Positions 16,335 to 24,049 of a DNA stretch of 64,000 nucleotides are shown here, piece by piece. The notes beneath the pieces are model-generated. The model was not told where the DNA came from, did no database searches, and worked only from the letters and a program-made list of their open reading frames with translations. The translations under genes were made by a program, and so were the position numbers. Numbering within the stretch: the stretch's first letter is position 1; every line of letters starts with the position of its first letter. The stretch comes from Butyrivibrio sp. AE2015 (lineage in GTDB: Bacteria; Bacillota; Clostridia; Lachnospirales; Lachnospiraceae). The stretch is taken from the NCBI RefSeq assembly GCF_000420825.1, contig NZ_ATVR01000001.1, forward strand, positions 186,001-250,000, read 5' to 3'.

Positions 16335-17942
16335 ATGAAAAAATTTTTTGGAGGATTGGTCCTCTTTTTGTCTTTTCTTGTAATCTGGCCAGGAACGCCT
16401 GTAGACGCTGCTGACTCTAAGACAATCGCAAGTGGTGTATATATTGGTTCGCTTGATGTTTCAGGAATGACTGTTGATGAGGCGGGACAGGCAGTTTCGT
16501 CATTGGTTGAAAGTCAGAAAAATTCAGAAATAACGCTTACTGTTGGTGAAGATAAGAATCTTACGATATTCGGCTCTGATCTTGGAATAACATGGGAAAA
16601 CACTGATGTAGTGAAAGAGGCATATGCCCTTGGACATCAGGGGAATATCATCCAGAGATACAAAGCCTTAAAAGATCTTGAGAAATCCAATCATGTTTTT
16701 GAAATCGAATATGGTTTTGATGATGAGGCTCTTGCAGCTATTATTGACAGATGCAGCAGTTCTTTTGACCAGGAGAAAGTCAACTACAGCCTAAAGAAAA
16801 CAGACGAGGGCTTCGTAGTTACTGATGGCCAGACAGGCTATATTGTGGACAAAGAGGCATCTGCTTCTGTAATAAAGAGCTTTATTCAAAATGAGCTCAC
16901 GCCGGAGAATGCTACCATCACACTTTCTGTTAAGGAAGATAAGCCTCTTGGAAGCGCAGAGGATCTGGCAAAGGTAAAAGATGTTCTTGGTACCTTTACC
17001 ACAAGCTATAAAACCTCAGGTGCTGCCAGAAGTGCCAATGTAGCAAATGGTTGTTCGCTTATAAATGGCACTACAGTTTATCCGGGAGAAGAGTTCTCTG
17101 TACTTGATACAATTACTCCATTTACTGAAGCAAATGGCTATTTCCCTGCGGGTTCTTATTTGAACGGACTTGTAGTTGAGAGCGTTGGCGGAGGAATCTG
17201 CCAGGTTTCTACTACACTTTATAATGCAGTTCTTTTGGCGGAGCTTGAAGTTACTGAGCGTCACAACCACTCAATGATAGTTACTTATGTAGAGCCTTCT
17301 GCAGATGCTGCAATAGCAGAATCTGGTGGAAAGAACTTCAAGTTTGTTAATAATACCGAGTATCCTATATATATTGAAGGTTCAACAACATCTGACAAGC
17401 ACATTACCTTTACGATATACGGAGTAGAGACAAGAGACGCCGGACGCAAGGTAAGCTTTAAGAGTGAAGTGCTTGAAACAACACCTGCTTCAGCGGATCA
17501 GTTCGTGTGTGACGGCTCACAGGCTGTTGGTTATGTTGGAACACAGTCAGCTCATCTTGGATACAAGGCTCAGCTTTGGAAGATTGTAACTGAAAATGGC
17601 TCCGAAGTGAGCAGAGAAGTTATAAATAGTAGTAACTATAAGATGGTTCCTAAGATTGTTACAATTGGTACAGCAGGAGCTGATGAGACTGCTATGGCAC
17701 AGATAAACACAGCAATAGCTACAGGTGATGTGGCTACCGTTAAGGCGGTTGCCGGAGCACTTGGTGCAGCCAGAAGTGCAGCAGGAACAGAAAATGAAGC
17801 TGCAGCAGCTCAGGCGGCAGCAGATGCCGTTAATGCGGCAAATGCACAGCTTGCTCAGCAGCAGGCAGAGGCACAGGAAGCGCAGCAGGCAGAGAGTGCT
17901 GAAGGAACAGATACTGCAGAAACTATACAGACAGAAGGCTGA
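16335..17942 (+). CDS. VanW-family exported protein with peptidoglycan-binding-like repeats
   Basis: A 535-residue protein with a clear signal peptide (MKKFFGGLVLFLSFLVIWPG, cleavage likely after VDA). Residues about 35-215 resemble PG_binding_4 repeats, beginning GVYIGSLDVSGMTVDEA. The VanW domain is at about 225-365, with FSVLDTITPFTEANGYFPA and GGGICQVSTTLYNAVL. The C-terminal 100 residues are rich in Ala, Gln and Glu, like a flexible wall-spanning tail. It probably acts in or on the cell wall. VanW was first seen beside vancomycin-resistance genes but is widespread in Clostridia without them, so resistance should not be assumed. Confidence 0.92.
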   Translation: MKKFFGGLVLFLSFLVIWPGTPVDAADSKTIASGVYIGSLDVSGMTVDEAGQAVSSLVESQKNSEITLTVGEDKNLTIFGSDLGITWENTDVVKEAYALGHQGNIIQRYKALKDLEKSNHVFEIEYGFDDEALAAIIDRCSSSFDQEKVNYSLKKTDEGFVVTDGQTGYIVDKEASASVIKSFIQNELTPENATITLSVKEDKPLGSAEDLAKVKDVLGTFTTSYKTSGAARSANVANGCSLINGTTVYPGEEFSVLDTITPFTEANGYFPAGSYLNGLVVESVGGGICQVSTTLYNAVLLAELEVTERHNHSMIVTYVEPSADAAIAESGGKNFKFVNNTEYPIYIEGSTTSDKHITFTIYGVETRDAGRKVSFKSEVLETTPASADQFVCDGSQAVGYVGTQSAHLGYKAQLWKIVTENGSEVSREVINSSNYKMVPKIVTIGTAGADETAMAQINTAIATGDVATVKAVAGALGAARSAAGTENEAAAAQAAADAVNAANAQLAQQQAEAQEAQQAESAEGTDTAETIQTEG

Positions 17943-17956
17943 TCATTGGCAATTAT

Positions 17957-18925
17957 ATGAGAATTGGAAAAATAACTGAGAATGCTTTGAAGCGTTCAGT
18001 TTTAAAACTTATAAAAACAGAATTTAAAGAAAAAACAGGCGCAGCTGTAGGGGCAGACTGCGCTTTTTCTGAATCTAAAAAAGTATTCTCATCTGTAGCC
18101 ACTTACGCTTTGGATGCTAAAGAGGTGGGATATTATGCTGTGGTTAAGGCGGCAAATGGCCTGGCTGCGCAGGGAATCACACCGGATCACGTGGATGTAA
18201 GCATTCTCTTAAGTGAAGACATAGAAGAAAAGCAATTAAAGGAAATAGTAAGGGACTGCATAGATGGCTGTAATGCTGCGGGAACATTATATGCTGGTGG
18301 TCACACAGAGGTTTCCGCAGCAGTAAAAAGACCTGTCATCACAGCAACCTGCGTAGGATATAAGGAAAATGATATTTCTTTTGGAAAGCCCAAAGCGGGA
18401 CAGGCACTAGTAATAAGCAAGTGGGTAGGCCTTGAGGGAACAGCTCTTTTGGCAAAAGAAAAAAAGCAGGATCTTACAACTAAGTATCCGGCGCCCTTTA
18501 TAAATGACGCTATAGATTTTAAGGAATATATGTCTGTAGAGTCAGAGGCTGCAGTCGCCATTAAGTCCGGAGTCAGTGCAGTTCATGATCTCTCAAATGG
18601 CGGAGTTTTTGCTTCTCTTTGGGAAATGGGAGAACGCGCAGGCTGTGGACTAAAAGTAAATTTGAAGAGCATACCTTTGAGACAGGAAACCGTTGAGATC
18701 TGCGAGTTTTTTGAGATAAATCCTTATCAGCTTTTATCAGGTGGAGCGCTTCTTTTTGCCGCAGATGACGGAGAAAAGCTTGTAGATGATCTTAAGAATG
18801 CGGGAATACCTGCTTCTGTCATAGGTTTTTTGCAGGAAGGTAATAGAAAAGATATAATTAATGAAGATGAATCAAGGTTTTTGGAGATGCCACAGGCTGA
18901 CGAGATCCATAAAATCCTTGGATAA
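17957..18925 (+). CDS. PurM/HypE-like AIR synthase-related protein
   Basis: A 322-residue soluble protein of the PurM-like ATP-binding superfamily (AIR synthase, HypE, SelD, ThiL). It shows DAKEVGYYAVVKAANGLAAQG and GGHTEVSAAVKRPVITAT, as well as AVHDLSNGGVFASLWEM, all typical of the fold. It lacks hallmarks of true PurM or SelD, and there are no hydrogenase genes nearby, so the substrate is unknown. The start is weakly marked: no strong ribosome site precedes ATG 17957. It sits 14 bases after vanW and 26 bases before an Lrp-type regulator, and may share their transcript. Confidence 0.82.
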   Translation: MRIGKITENALKRSVLKLIKTEFKEKTGAAVGADCAFSESKKVFSSVATYALDAKEVGYYAVVKAANGLAAQGITPDHVDVSILLSEDIEEKQLKEIVRDCIDGCNAAGTLYAGGHTEVSAAVKRPVITATCVGYKENDISFGKPKAGQALVISKWVGLEGTALLAKEKKQDLTTKYPAPFINDAIDFKEYMSVESEAAVAIKSGVSAVHDLSNGGVFASLWEMGERAGCGLKVNLKSIPLRQETVEICEFFEINPYQLLSGGALLFAADDGEKLVDDLKNAGIPASVIGFLQEGNRKDIINEDESRFLEMPQADEIHKILG

Positions 18926-18951
18926 AGATAATTTGGAGGAGCTTTTTGTTT

Positions 18952-19440
18952 ATGAATACCAGAGAAGAGATATTAAGCATTATTGAGAAAAACAGCCGCA
19001 TTGATGTACATGAACTCAGTGTTCTTCTGGGGGCGGAAGAGATACTTGTTGCCAATGAGCTGAAAGCTCTTGAAGAAGAGGGCGTTATCTGCGGATATCA
19101 TTCAATGATCGACTGGTCTAAGACCAACATAGAAAAGGTCAATGCCCTTATAGAGGTTAAGGTTACACCTACAAGAGGACAGGGCTTTGATAATATTGCT
19201 GAAAGAATTTACAAATATCCTGAGGTTACAAGCGTTTATCTTATGAGTGGCGGTTTTGACCTTATGGTTATTGTTGAAGGTAAATCCCTTTTGGAGGTTG
19301 CAGGCTTTGTAAACAACAAGCTTGCTACTTTGGATAACGTGCTTAGTACAGCTACACACTTCATCCTTAAGAAGTATAAGGATCACGGAACTATCTTGAC
19401 CAAAAAGTACGAAGACACAAGGGAGATCATTACACCATGA
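18952..19440 (+). CDS. Lrp/AsnC-family transcriptional regulator
   Basis: A 162-residue regulator with an N-terminal winged helix (SRIDVHELSVLLGAEEIL then ALEEEGVICGYHSMI) and a C-terminal ligand-binding RAM domain (VTSVYLMSGGFDLMVIVEGK). The family responds to amino acids and controls their metabolism. ATG 18952 lies 11 bases after GGAGGA; an in-frame TTG at 18946 is 5 bases after it and could also be used. The stop overlaps the next start as ATGA, so translation is coupled with the aminotransferase, its likely functional partner. Confidence 0.93.
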   Translation: MNTREEILSIIEKNSRIDVHELSVLLGAEEILVANELKALEEEGVICGYHSMIDWSKTNIEKVNALIEVKVTPTRGQGFDNIAERIYKYPEVTSVYLMSGGFDLMVIVEGKSLLEVAGFVNNKLATLDNVLSTATHFILKKYKDHGTILTKKYEDTREIITP

Positions 19441-20597
19441 GAAATCCAATAGGAAAAAAGGTAGTAGACATCAAGCCTTCAGGAATCAGAAAGTTTTTTG
19501 ACATTGTTCAGGAGACTGAGGGCGCTATATCTCTTGGTGTGGGCGAGCCTGATTTTGATACTCCATGGCACATAAGAGATGAGGGAATTTATTCCCTTGA
19601 AAAAGGAAGAACTTTCTATACATCCAACTCCGGACTTAAGGAGCTTAGACAGGAAGTTTCAAATTATATCAAAAGAACACAGAATGTAACTTATGATCCG
19701 ATAAAAGAGATCTTCATTACAGTAGGTGGATCTGAGGCGATTGATCTGGCTCTTAGAGCTATGGTGGATCCGGGGGACGAAGTTCTGATTCCTCAGCCAA
19801 GCTATGTTTCTTATGAGCCTTGTGCTATTTTAGCTGACGCTGTTCCTGTGATCATAGAGTTAAAAGAGGAAAATCAGTTCAGACTTACTGCAGAGGAAGT
19901 GCTTGAGAAGGTTACTGACAAGACTAAGATTCTGGTTCTTCCATTCCCAAACAACCCTACAGGTGCAGTAATGGGAAAAGAAGACCTTGAAGCTATCGCA
20001 AAGGTTGTTATTGAAAAAGATCTTTTTGTTATCTCTGATGAGATATACAGTGAGCTCACTTACAATGGCAAGCATGTTTCAATCGTATCTCTCCCTGGAA
20101 TGAAAGAGAGAACTATTCTTATCAATGGTTTCTCCAAGGCTTATGCAATGACCGGTTGGAGACTTGGATACGCATGCGGACCTGAAGAGATCATGAAGCA
20201 GATGGTAAAGATACATCAGTTTGCGATCATGTGTGCTCCGACAACCAGTCAGTACGCTGCGGTTGAGGCCCTTAAAAACGGTGATGAAGATGTAAGGATC
20301 ATGCGTGAGGAATACAATCACAGAAGAAGATATCTTTTGAATGAGTTTAAGAGACTTGGACTTCCTTGTTTTGAGCCCTTTGGAGCCTTTTACGTATTCC
20401 CTTCCATAAAGAAGTTTGGAATGAGCAGCGATGAATTCTGTACAAGACTTCTGAAAGAGGAGAAACTTGCTGTAGTTCCGGGAACAGCTTTTGGTGACTG
20501 CGGCGAAGGATTTATTCGTATTTCTTATGCATATTCACTGGATAATTTAAAGCTTGCTATGGAAAGGCTTGAGAATTTCATTAAGAAGATTAATTGA
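19437..20597 (+). CDS. Class I/II PLP-dependent aminotransferase
   Basis: A 386-residue fold-type I aminotransferase, probably acting on aromatic, aspartate or branched-chain amino acids. Motifs are ISLGVGEPDFDTPWH, VLPFPNNPTGAVMG, FVISDEIYSELTYNG, the cofactor Lys in INGFSKAYAMTGWRLGY, and the substrate-carboxylate Arg in GFIRISYAY. Its start is fused to the Lrp gene stop (ATGA), an arrangement that suggests amino-acid-responsive control. Exact substrate specificity is not readable. Confidence 0.93.
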   Translation: MRNPIGKKVVDIKPSGIRKFFDIVQETEGAISLGVGEPDFDTPWHIRDEGIYSLEKGRTFYTSNSGLKELRQEVSNYIKRTQNVTYDPIKEIFITVGGSEAIDLALRAMVDPGDEVLIPQPSYVSYEPCAILADAVPVIIELKEENQFRLTAEEVLEKVTDKTKILVLPFPNNPTGAVMGKEDLEAIAKVVIEKDLFVISDEIYSELTYNGKHVSIVSLPGMKERTILINGFSKAYAMTGWRLGYACGPEEIMKQMVKIHQFAIMCAPTTSQYAAVEALKNGDEDVRIMREEYNHRRRYLLNEFKRLGLPCFEPFGAFYVFPSIKKFGMSSDEFCTRLLKEEKLAVVPGTAFGDCGEGFIRISYAYSLDNLKLAMERLENFIKKIN

Positions 20598-20627
20598 ATA
20601 TACCATTTATGAAAGAGAGTGTGAAAA

Positions 20628-21545
20628 ATGCTTCATATTAAATCCATAGATGATGGGTTAGAGCTTTTTAAGGCTCTTGGTTCAGATGTAAGGGTGGAAA
20701 TAATCAAGATTCTTCTAAACGAGGGATCGCTAAATATGAATGATCTTGCCTGTAAGCTTGGAATCACAAACGGGGCGTTGACGAGTCATATTAAAAAACT
20801 TGAGGAATGCGGCGTTGTTGCAGTATCTTCTGAAGCGCCCGGGCATGGTAATCAAAAGGTGTGCTCGGTTCATTTGGATAAGATTCTGATTGAACTTCAG
20901 GATAAGCCTGTAAACGATAATATTTACACCACTGATATCAAGGTGGGGCTGTTTTCTGATTATTCAGTTTATCCTACCTGCGGACTTGCCAATTCAAGCA
21001 GGCTTATCGGTGAAGTTGATGACACAAGATACTTTGCTCATCCTGACAGATTCGAGGCGGATATACTCTGGTTTACCAAAGGGTATGTTGAGTATATGAT
21101 TCCCAATTTTGTTCCTGCCAATCAAAAGATTGATGAGATATGTATTTCCGCAGAGCTGAGTTCAGAAGCTCCGGGAGTAAATAATGTATGGCCCTCAGAT
21201 ATTTATTTTTATCTGAATGAGACTCTGCTTGGAACATGGACATCGCCTGGAGATTTTGGAGATGTTAAGGGGCTGTTTACACCGGATTGGTGGTTCCCAA
21301 ACTGGAATCAGTATGGAATGCTTAAGACTCTTGTTATAAATCATGATGGAACATTCGTAGATGGAAGAAGGATTTCAGATGTGGTGATAGATGAGCTTGG
21401 ACTCACAGCCAAGAGTCAATTGAAACTTAAACTTGAAGTTCCTGAGGATGCGGAGCATGTTGGAGGACTTACCATTTTTGGCAAGGGCTTTGGCAATTAT
21501 AATCAGGATATCAATATTAAAATTGGATATAGTGCTATAGAATAA
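20628..21545 (+). CDS. ArsR-like regulator with large C-terminal beta domain
   Basis: A 305-residue protein. Residues about 8-85 are an ArsR-type winged helix (FKALGSDVRVEIIKILL, LACKLGITNGALTSHIKKL). The remaining 215 residues look beta-rich with many Trp and Tyr residues (PDWWFPNWNQYGML), a module not found in metal-sensing ArsR proteins and reminiscent of carbohydrate-associated beta folds. No metal-binding Cys pair is seen in the recognition helix. AAGAGAGTG lies before ATG. A sugar-responsive role is only inferred. A terminator follows directly. Confidence 0.82.
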   Translation: MLHIKSIDDGLELFKALGSDVRVEIIKILLNEGSLNMNDLACKLGITNGALTSHIKKLEECGVVAVSSEAPGHGNQKVCSVHLDKILIELQDKPVNDNIYTTDIKVGLFSDYSVYPTCGLANSSRLIGEVDDTRYFAHPDRFEADILWFTKGYVEYMIPNFVPANQKIDEICISAELSSEAPGVNNVWPSDIYFYLNETLLGTWTSPGDFGDVKGLFTPDWWFPNWNQYGMLKTLVINHDGTFVDGRRISDVVIDELGLTAKSQLKLKLEVPEDAEHVGGLTIFGKGFGNYNQDINIKIGYSAIE

Positions 21546-21549
21546 AAAG

Positions 21550-21583
21550 ATGCCACTTCCTGTTCAAGGTAAGTGGCATTTTT
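21550..21583. terminator. Bidirectional terminator between convergent genes
   Basis: ATGCCACTT (21550-21558) pairs with AAGTGGCAT (21571-21579) and is followed by TTTT on the plus strand and CTTTTTAT on the minus strand. It serves the ArsR-like gene and the YhaM-like gene. Confidence 0.82.
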
Positions 21584-21593
21584 GCGTCTTGTT

Positions 21594-22538
21594 TTATTCC
21601 ATTTTTGTTGAATAAATATTGGACTCAAAGAACTTATTGAATCCCTGCCAGCCTGGAGTAGTGATATTTCCAAGAATCTCAGTGAATGTCTCCATCTTGG
21701 CATCTGTGTTGTCGGCAAGGTTAAGAGCAACAGCTTCGATGATGGCAGGCTTCTTTGGAGAACCATATTCAAGTTCGCCATGGTGAGCAAGTATGCAGTG
21801 CTGAAGCTCCTGCTTGAGGATAACAGGGAAACCTTCGATTCCGCGGATCTTTTCTCCGATCATTTCTGTTCCCATAACAATGTGACCAAGGAACTGTCCT
21901 TCGTCAGTGTAGTCGTTTACAGGGTAGAGACTGAGCTCTTTTGTCTTTCCGATATCATGGCAGATGGCAGCTGTTAAAAGAAGGTCTCTGTTAAGAGCCG
22001 GATATGCTGTGCAGTAGAAGTTGCAGAGCTTTGTTACGCTGAGTGTGTGCTCTAAAAGTCCGCCTATGAAGCTATGATGTACAGTCTTGGCAGCGCTGGA
22101 CTTTCTGAAAGCTGTGATGAAAGCTTCATCCTGAATAAAGAATTCTTCCAGGAGCTTTTTGAGATATGGATTCTGGATAGTTCCTATTATTCCAAGGAGC
22201 TCTTTGTACATAACATCGATGTCTTTGGAAGAAACAGGAAGGTAGAGAGATGGATCATACTCGCCTTCGTGGCATTTTCTGGCTCTTTTTACATTGATCT
22301 GGAGAGCTCCGTTAAAACTTGTTACTTCTCCGAATACGTCAATGTAATCTGTGTCATCAAATTCATCTATTCCGTCGCTGTTTGGCTCCCAGATCTTGGC
22401 ATCGATAGTGCCTGTCTTGTCCTGGAGAGTTACAGAGTAGTACTCTTTTCCGTTTTTGGTTGTTGCGCTGAGCTTGTGCTTGCACATGTAGATGTCCGCA
22501 ATGCGGTCACCGGGTGTTAGATCTTTGATAAACTTCAT
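21594..22538 (-). CDS. yhaM: YhaM-type 3'-5' exoribonuclease (OB fold plus HD domain)
   Basis: A 314-residue cytoplasmic nuclease. Residues 1-95 form an OB nucleic-acid-binding domain (YYSVTLQDKTGTIDAKIWEPN). Residues about 150-280 are an HD phosphohydrolase-type domain with HHSFIGGLLEHTLSV, the metal pair in AAICHDIGKTKEL, and CILAHHGELEYGSP. This is the layout of B. subtilis YhaM, a 3'-5' exonuclease acting in RNA turnover. GAGGA precedes the ATG. The htrA-like gene lies 28 bases upstream on the same strand, so the two may be co-transcribed. Confidence 0.9.
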   Translation of the reverse strand: MKFIKDLTPGDRIADIYMCKHKLSATTKNGKEYYSVTLQDKTGTIDAKIWEPNSDGIDEFDDTDYIDVFGEVTSFNGALQINVKRARKCHEGEYDPSLYLPVSSKDIDVMYKELLGIIGTIQNPYLKKLLEEFFIQDEAFITAFRKSSAAKTVHHSFIGGLLEHTLSVTKLCNFYCTAYPALNRDLLLTAAICHDIGKTKELSLYPVNDYTDEGQFLGHIVMGTEMIGEKIRGIEGFPVILKQELQHCILAHHGELEYGSPKKPAIIEAVALNLADNTDAKMETFTEILGNITTPGWQGFNKFFESNIYSTKME

Positions 22539-22566
22539 TAAAAAATCCTCATTTCTAAAATTAAAT

Positions 22567-23916
22567 CTATTTAGTTGTAGAGCTTGACATTGTTGCTTCT
22601 ATCTCAAGTTCTATGTACTCATTTGGAGCCTGTCGCATGACTGTAATTGATATTACATCATCAGGGGAACAGCCTGCAAGCCTTGTTATAAGGTGGTCAT
22701 AGGTGTTGATATCATAACCGTTAAAAGAAGTGATGATATCGCCGCTTTGAAGGCCGGCTTTCATGGCAGGTGAACCCATCTCGGTGCTTGATATGTAAGC
22801 TCCTGAAGGCAGATTCTGGGTATTCTGCATTTCGAGAGGAACTGTTGCGCCGTGGATTCCAAGATAAGGCCTTGGTCTGGCATTTGAAAGGTCCTCGATA
22901 AGGGGCTTTAATTCAGTGATTCCGATTCCGCAGATCTGATTGGTCATGTCTGTAGAATTGTGGGATGTATCTATTATACCGATGACCTGTCCCTTTAAGT
23001 TAATGAGAACACCGGTAGCATCACTGCTTCCGTAGATATCGGTAGTGATCAGCTTATAGCAGGAATCTACAAGATTCATAGGACTCTTTTCTGAAGTGAC
23101 AATTCCATAAGCTATTGAGTCCTGAATACCTATAGGGCTACCAACTGCTATAACAGGAGAACCGGTCAGGCTCCCGGCGCTGGAACTTCCAAGTTCTGCC
23201 GGAGAAATTGTCTGTCTTGTGCCTTCTGCAAGCTGCGTTCTGCGGACTGTAAGCACGCACTGCCCTGTAATAGTGTCGATCAGACTGATCTCAGCAGTTG
23301 CTGTAGCTCCGTCACAGAAAGTTACGCCGATTGACTCAGCATCAGACACGGATGCTGAAGGAACCAGTACATAAAGATTTGTGCCGTTGTCAGCAACAAT
23401 GAGTCCGGATGTGGAGCCTTTTGTCTCATAGGAATCCGTAAACCAGTTGGAGTCGCTTGAGATGGCAGTTACTTTTACGATATTTTTCTCTACCTGAGTA
23501 GTAACCTTTCGAAGAGAAGTGATCATTTTTTCATAGTCGTAAGCGTCAAAAGAATAGGAGGCAATTGCCTGATCAATCTGATCCTTCTGACTCTCCTCAA
23601 GGCTTAAAGCTTCGCTTGCGGCTATCTGATTGTCATCAGCAAACATTTCCTCGGGAGTCAGCTCTTCGCTTGGCTTTTCCTCGGGAAAGGATATCATTTC
23701 CGGTTCATTTTCGGGATAAAGTTTGTCACTGAAAACCGGCTGAAGTATAAGGAATGTAAGACAAGCGACCATTCCGAATATAACTGCCAGTGAAACGGTG
23801 ATGACCGTGCGACGTAGAAGCTTTTTTCTATTTATAGGACGCTGTTTTATCTTTTCACTGATAAAATCAGTATTGGCCAGATTCTCGTTTTTGTTATCTT
23901 CAGGATTAAGTGGCAT
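22567..23916 (-). CDS. HtrA-like membrane protein with PDZ domain but no protease triad
   Basis: A 449-residue protein. The cytoplasmic N-terminus is followed by a membrane segment (ITVSLAVIFGMVACLTFLIL), a trypsin-like fold of the DegP/HtrA family (about 145-345) and a PDZ domain (about 355-440, starting RPYLGIHG and including AMKAGLQSGDIITSFNG). The catalytic sites look lost: the TNxHV position reads LYVLVPSASV, the TDLAVL position reads TGQCVL, and the GNSGG position reads SDATG before VLINLKG. ATG 23916 has GGGGG 8 bases upstream; a TTG at 23931 is less likely. It is probably a peptide-binding or scaffold protein outside the membrane rather than a protease. Confidence 0.86.
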   Translation of the reverse strand: MPLNPEDNKNENLANTDFISEKIKQRPINRKKLLRRTVITVSLAVIFGMVACLTFLILQPVFSDKLYPENEPEMISFPEEKPSEELTPEEMFADDNQIAASEALSLEESQKDQIDQAIASYSFDAYDYEKMITSLRKVTTQVEKNIVKVTAISSDSNWFTDSYETKGSTSGLIVADNGTNLYVLVPSASVSDAESIGVTFCDGATATAEISLIDTITGQCVLTVRRTQLAEGTRQTISPAELGSSSAGSLTGSPVIAVGSPIGIQDSIAYGIVTSEKSPMNLVDSCYKLITTDIYGSSDATGVLINLKGQVIGIIDTSHNSTDMTNQICGIGITELKPLIEDLSNARPRPYLGIHGATVPLEMQNTQNLPSGAYISSTEMGSPAMKAGLQSGDIITSFNGYDINTYDHLITRLAGCSPDDVISITVMRQAPNEYIELEIEATMSSSTTK

Positions 23917-24049
23917 TTCATATTCCCCCAATAAACATTTAACTTATTATAGACGTTTTTATATGTTAAATCTAGCCATGAGGGGGTATAAATGATAAAC
24001 TGTACTTTGGGTAATTGTGTAAAAAAGCATATGTTAAGGACTAGTATTT

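Noticed and set aside
16335-17942. Vancomycin resistance locus suggested by VanW and by ddl at the far end
   Set aside because: VanW proteins are common without resistance, no vanHAX-like set is present, and the ddl fragment sits with murF as normal cell-wall genes.
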